A program made the translations under genes and the position numbers. Under the pieces are notes generated by a model, which saw only the letters and a program-made list of their open reading frames with translations, was not told the origin of the DNA and made no database searches. Shown here one piece after another: positions 18,948 to 20,000 of a stretch of 20,000 bases of DNA. The stretch's first letter is position 1. Each line of letters begins with the position of its first letter. The DNA is taken from the NCBI GenBank assembly GCA_030674155.1, contig CM060326.1, positions 16,467,554 through 16,487,553 of the forward strand, given 5' to 3'. The DNA comes from Stramonita haemastoma (Eukaryota > Mollusca > Gastropoda > Neogastropoda > Muricidae).

Positions 18948-19540
18948 CCCACAGATTGGCCTTCCATGCATATGAGTTTTTTTTATATAAAAAAAAAGCC
19001 CAACAAAATGACAAAAAAAAAAAACGTATTCACCCTGGCCATTACCGCCTTCACAAAAGTCTGCACGCACTAGCGTATGTGGATAAACGTCATCATGAAT
19101 ATTCCGGATCCCTCTTAAAATCACAAGCCTATTGATAAAATACATGATAGAATTCATGATAAAATTCTCATATCTCTGAAAAAACATTCCAAACGGTCCA
19201 GACTCAAGAATACTTTAATATCTCACTAGAGAAACTATGAGTGGCATTTTAAAATCACCACTACACAGAATGCATTATCAAACAATACAGACCCAGAAGT
19301 AACACCCTTTCCAGTGATGAAACCTCCCTCCACCTCTCCTGTCTCATCCTCCTCCTCCATCCACGCCTAGATGCTGTCCACTATCCCCTCTCCCCCCTCT
19401 GGACAGGGGTCAGACCTAGACTATCACCAGGATCAATCCTTTTTTCCACGCCTAAACTTGTTCGGTCATGCCCCGCAGGTTGAAAAAAATTGAAACAAAA
19501 AAAAAAAAAAAAGGAAAAATGGAAAAAAAATCAAAAATCA

Positions 19541-19550
19541 ATCTCTCTCT

Positions 19551-19597
<47 letters not shown>

Positions 19598-19622
19598 CTG
19601 CCTGCCTGGCCTGCCTCCTCTT

Positions 19623-19660
<38 letters not shown>

Positions 19661-19764
19661 CCCTCCCTCTTTTCTCTTCTCTCTCTAGTCCTCCTTTCTT
19701 GTCTCTCTTCATTCCTCTGAGTCTCTCTCTCTCTCTCCTCTCTCACCCCCCCCCCCCCCCCCCC
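19541..19764. repeat. (CT)n block ending in poly-C of 19
   Basis: CT arrays with TGCCTGCCTGG and CTCC interruptions, then 19 consecutive C (19746-19764). Preceded by A-runs at 19498-19512. Confidence 0.95.
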
Positions 19765-20000
19765 ACTTTCTGTCTAAACCATATAATAGACGAGCCCCAA
19801 GGCAAAGCCATCAACATACTGAAGATAAACAACTTCACGTACACATACACACACACACATACATACATACCCTGTACATAATGGGCAAGAAATGGATACC
19901 TATCTACCACTACACGCAGCAGTCGGCATTTTAACCACCTGCCTTTTTTTGCTTTCGGTTGTTTTTGTTGGGTCTTTTATGTCGGCTGGCTGTCTGTTCG
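19765..20000. other. Unique sequence with a short (CA)n/(CATA)n
   Basis: A short CACA/TACA repeat at 19841-19870; the rest is unique and shows no coding or RNA signal. Confidence 0.4.

Larger units (their letters stand above)
18667..19540. other. Mostly unique AT-rich DNA, no gene recognised
   Basis: Includes a (GAGT)n/(GCGT)n/(GT)n patch at 18780-18850, a Z-DNA-prone GCACGCGCGCATGCGCAC stretch (18849-18866), a stem-loop at 18925-18947, and A-runs near 18980 and 19012-19024. The minus frame at 18888-19187 has no recognisable domain. Confidence 0.45.

Noticed and set aside
18888..19187. 99-codon minus-strand frame
   Set aside because: Includes A/T runs and repeat edges; no domain recognised.

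Overview
This is animal nuclear DNA dominated by simple-sequence repeats. There is no bacterial gene organisation: no operons, no ribosome-binding sites, and almost every long reading frame is the translation of a microsatellite or minisatellite. Two diverged tRNA-derived SINE copies share a central domain (positions 11520-11586, and its reverse complement at 15696-15760) that I associate with mollusc SINEs. Together with the very high load of CA, CT, GATA and poly-G/C tracts, this points to a mollusc, probably a gastropod. The taxonomic call is inference from family knowledge, not a search.

Layout. 1-900: the best protein-coding candidate, a first coding exon on the minus strand (about 569 to 359) with a strong splice donor, a purine-rich 5' leader carrying two tiny upstream ORFs, and a short CpG-containing segment. 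900-2000: an (AT)n array, a perfect 11-bp stem-loop and a 113-base pure-purine GAA tract. 2007-2349: a decayed mariner-type transposase helix-turn-helix fragment. 2350-9650: AT-rich unique spacers alternating with (TG)n, (CT)n, (GA)n, (GATA)n, poly-G and poly-C arrays, a diverged tandem duplication of about 87 bp at 6334-6505, and a 700-bp imperfect GT array facing a 200-bp CA array. 9765-11335: a 22/28-bp minisatellite of roughly 55-60 units. 11393-11745 and 15542-15887: the two SINEs, in opposite orientation. 12720-17750: more compound microsatellites, a perfect 20-bp palindrome (13792-13811) and about 600 bp of purine-skewed DNA. 18007-18666: a second minisatellite with a 20/21-bp unit. 18667-20000: mostly unique AT-rich sequence, a 10-bp stem-loop, and a final CT plus poly-C tract.

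By hand tally, recognisable tandem or simple repeats cover about a third or more of the 20 kb. Beyond the putative exon, the transposase relic and the SINEs, I cannot support any gene. Nothing here works together as a pathway. The region reads as the 5' end of one gene on the minus strand plus repeat-rich intergenic or intronic DNA. The most informative items are the exon with its uORF leader, the conserved RNA-structure elements of the SINE pair, and the two minisatellites whose reading frames stay open purely because of unit composition.
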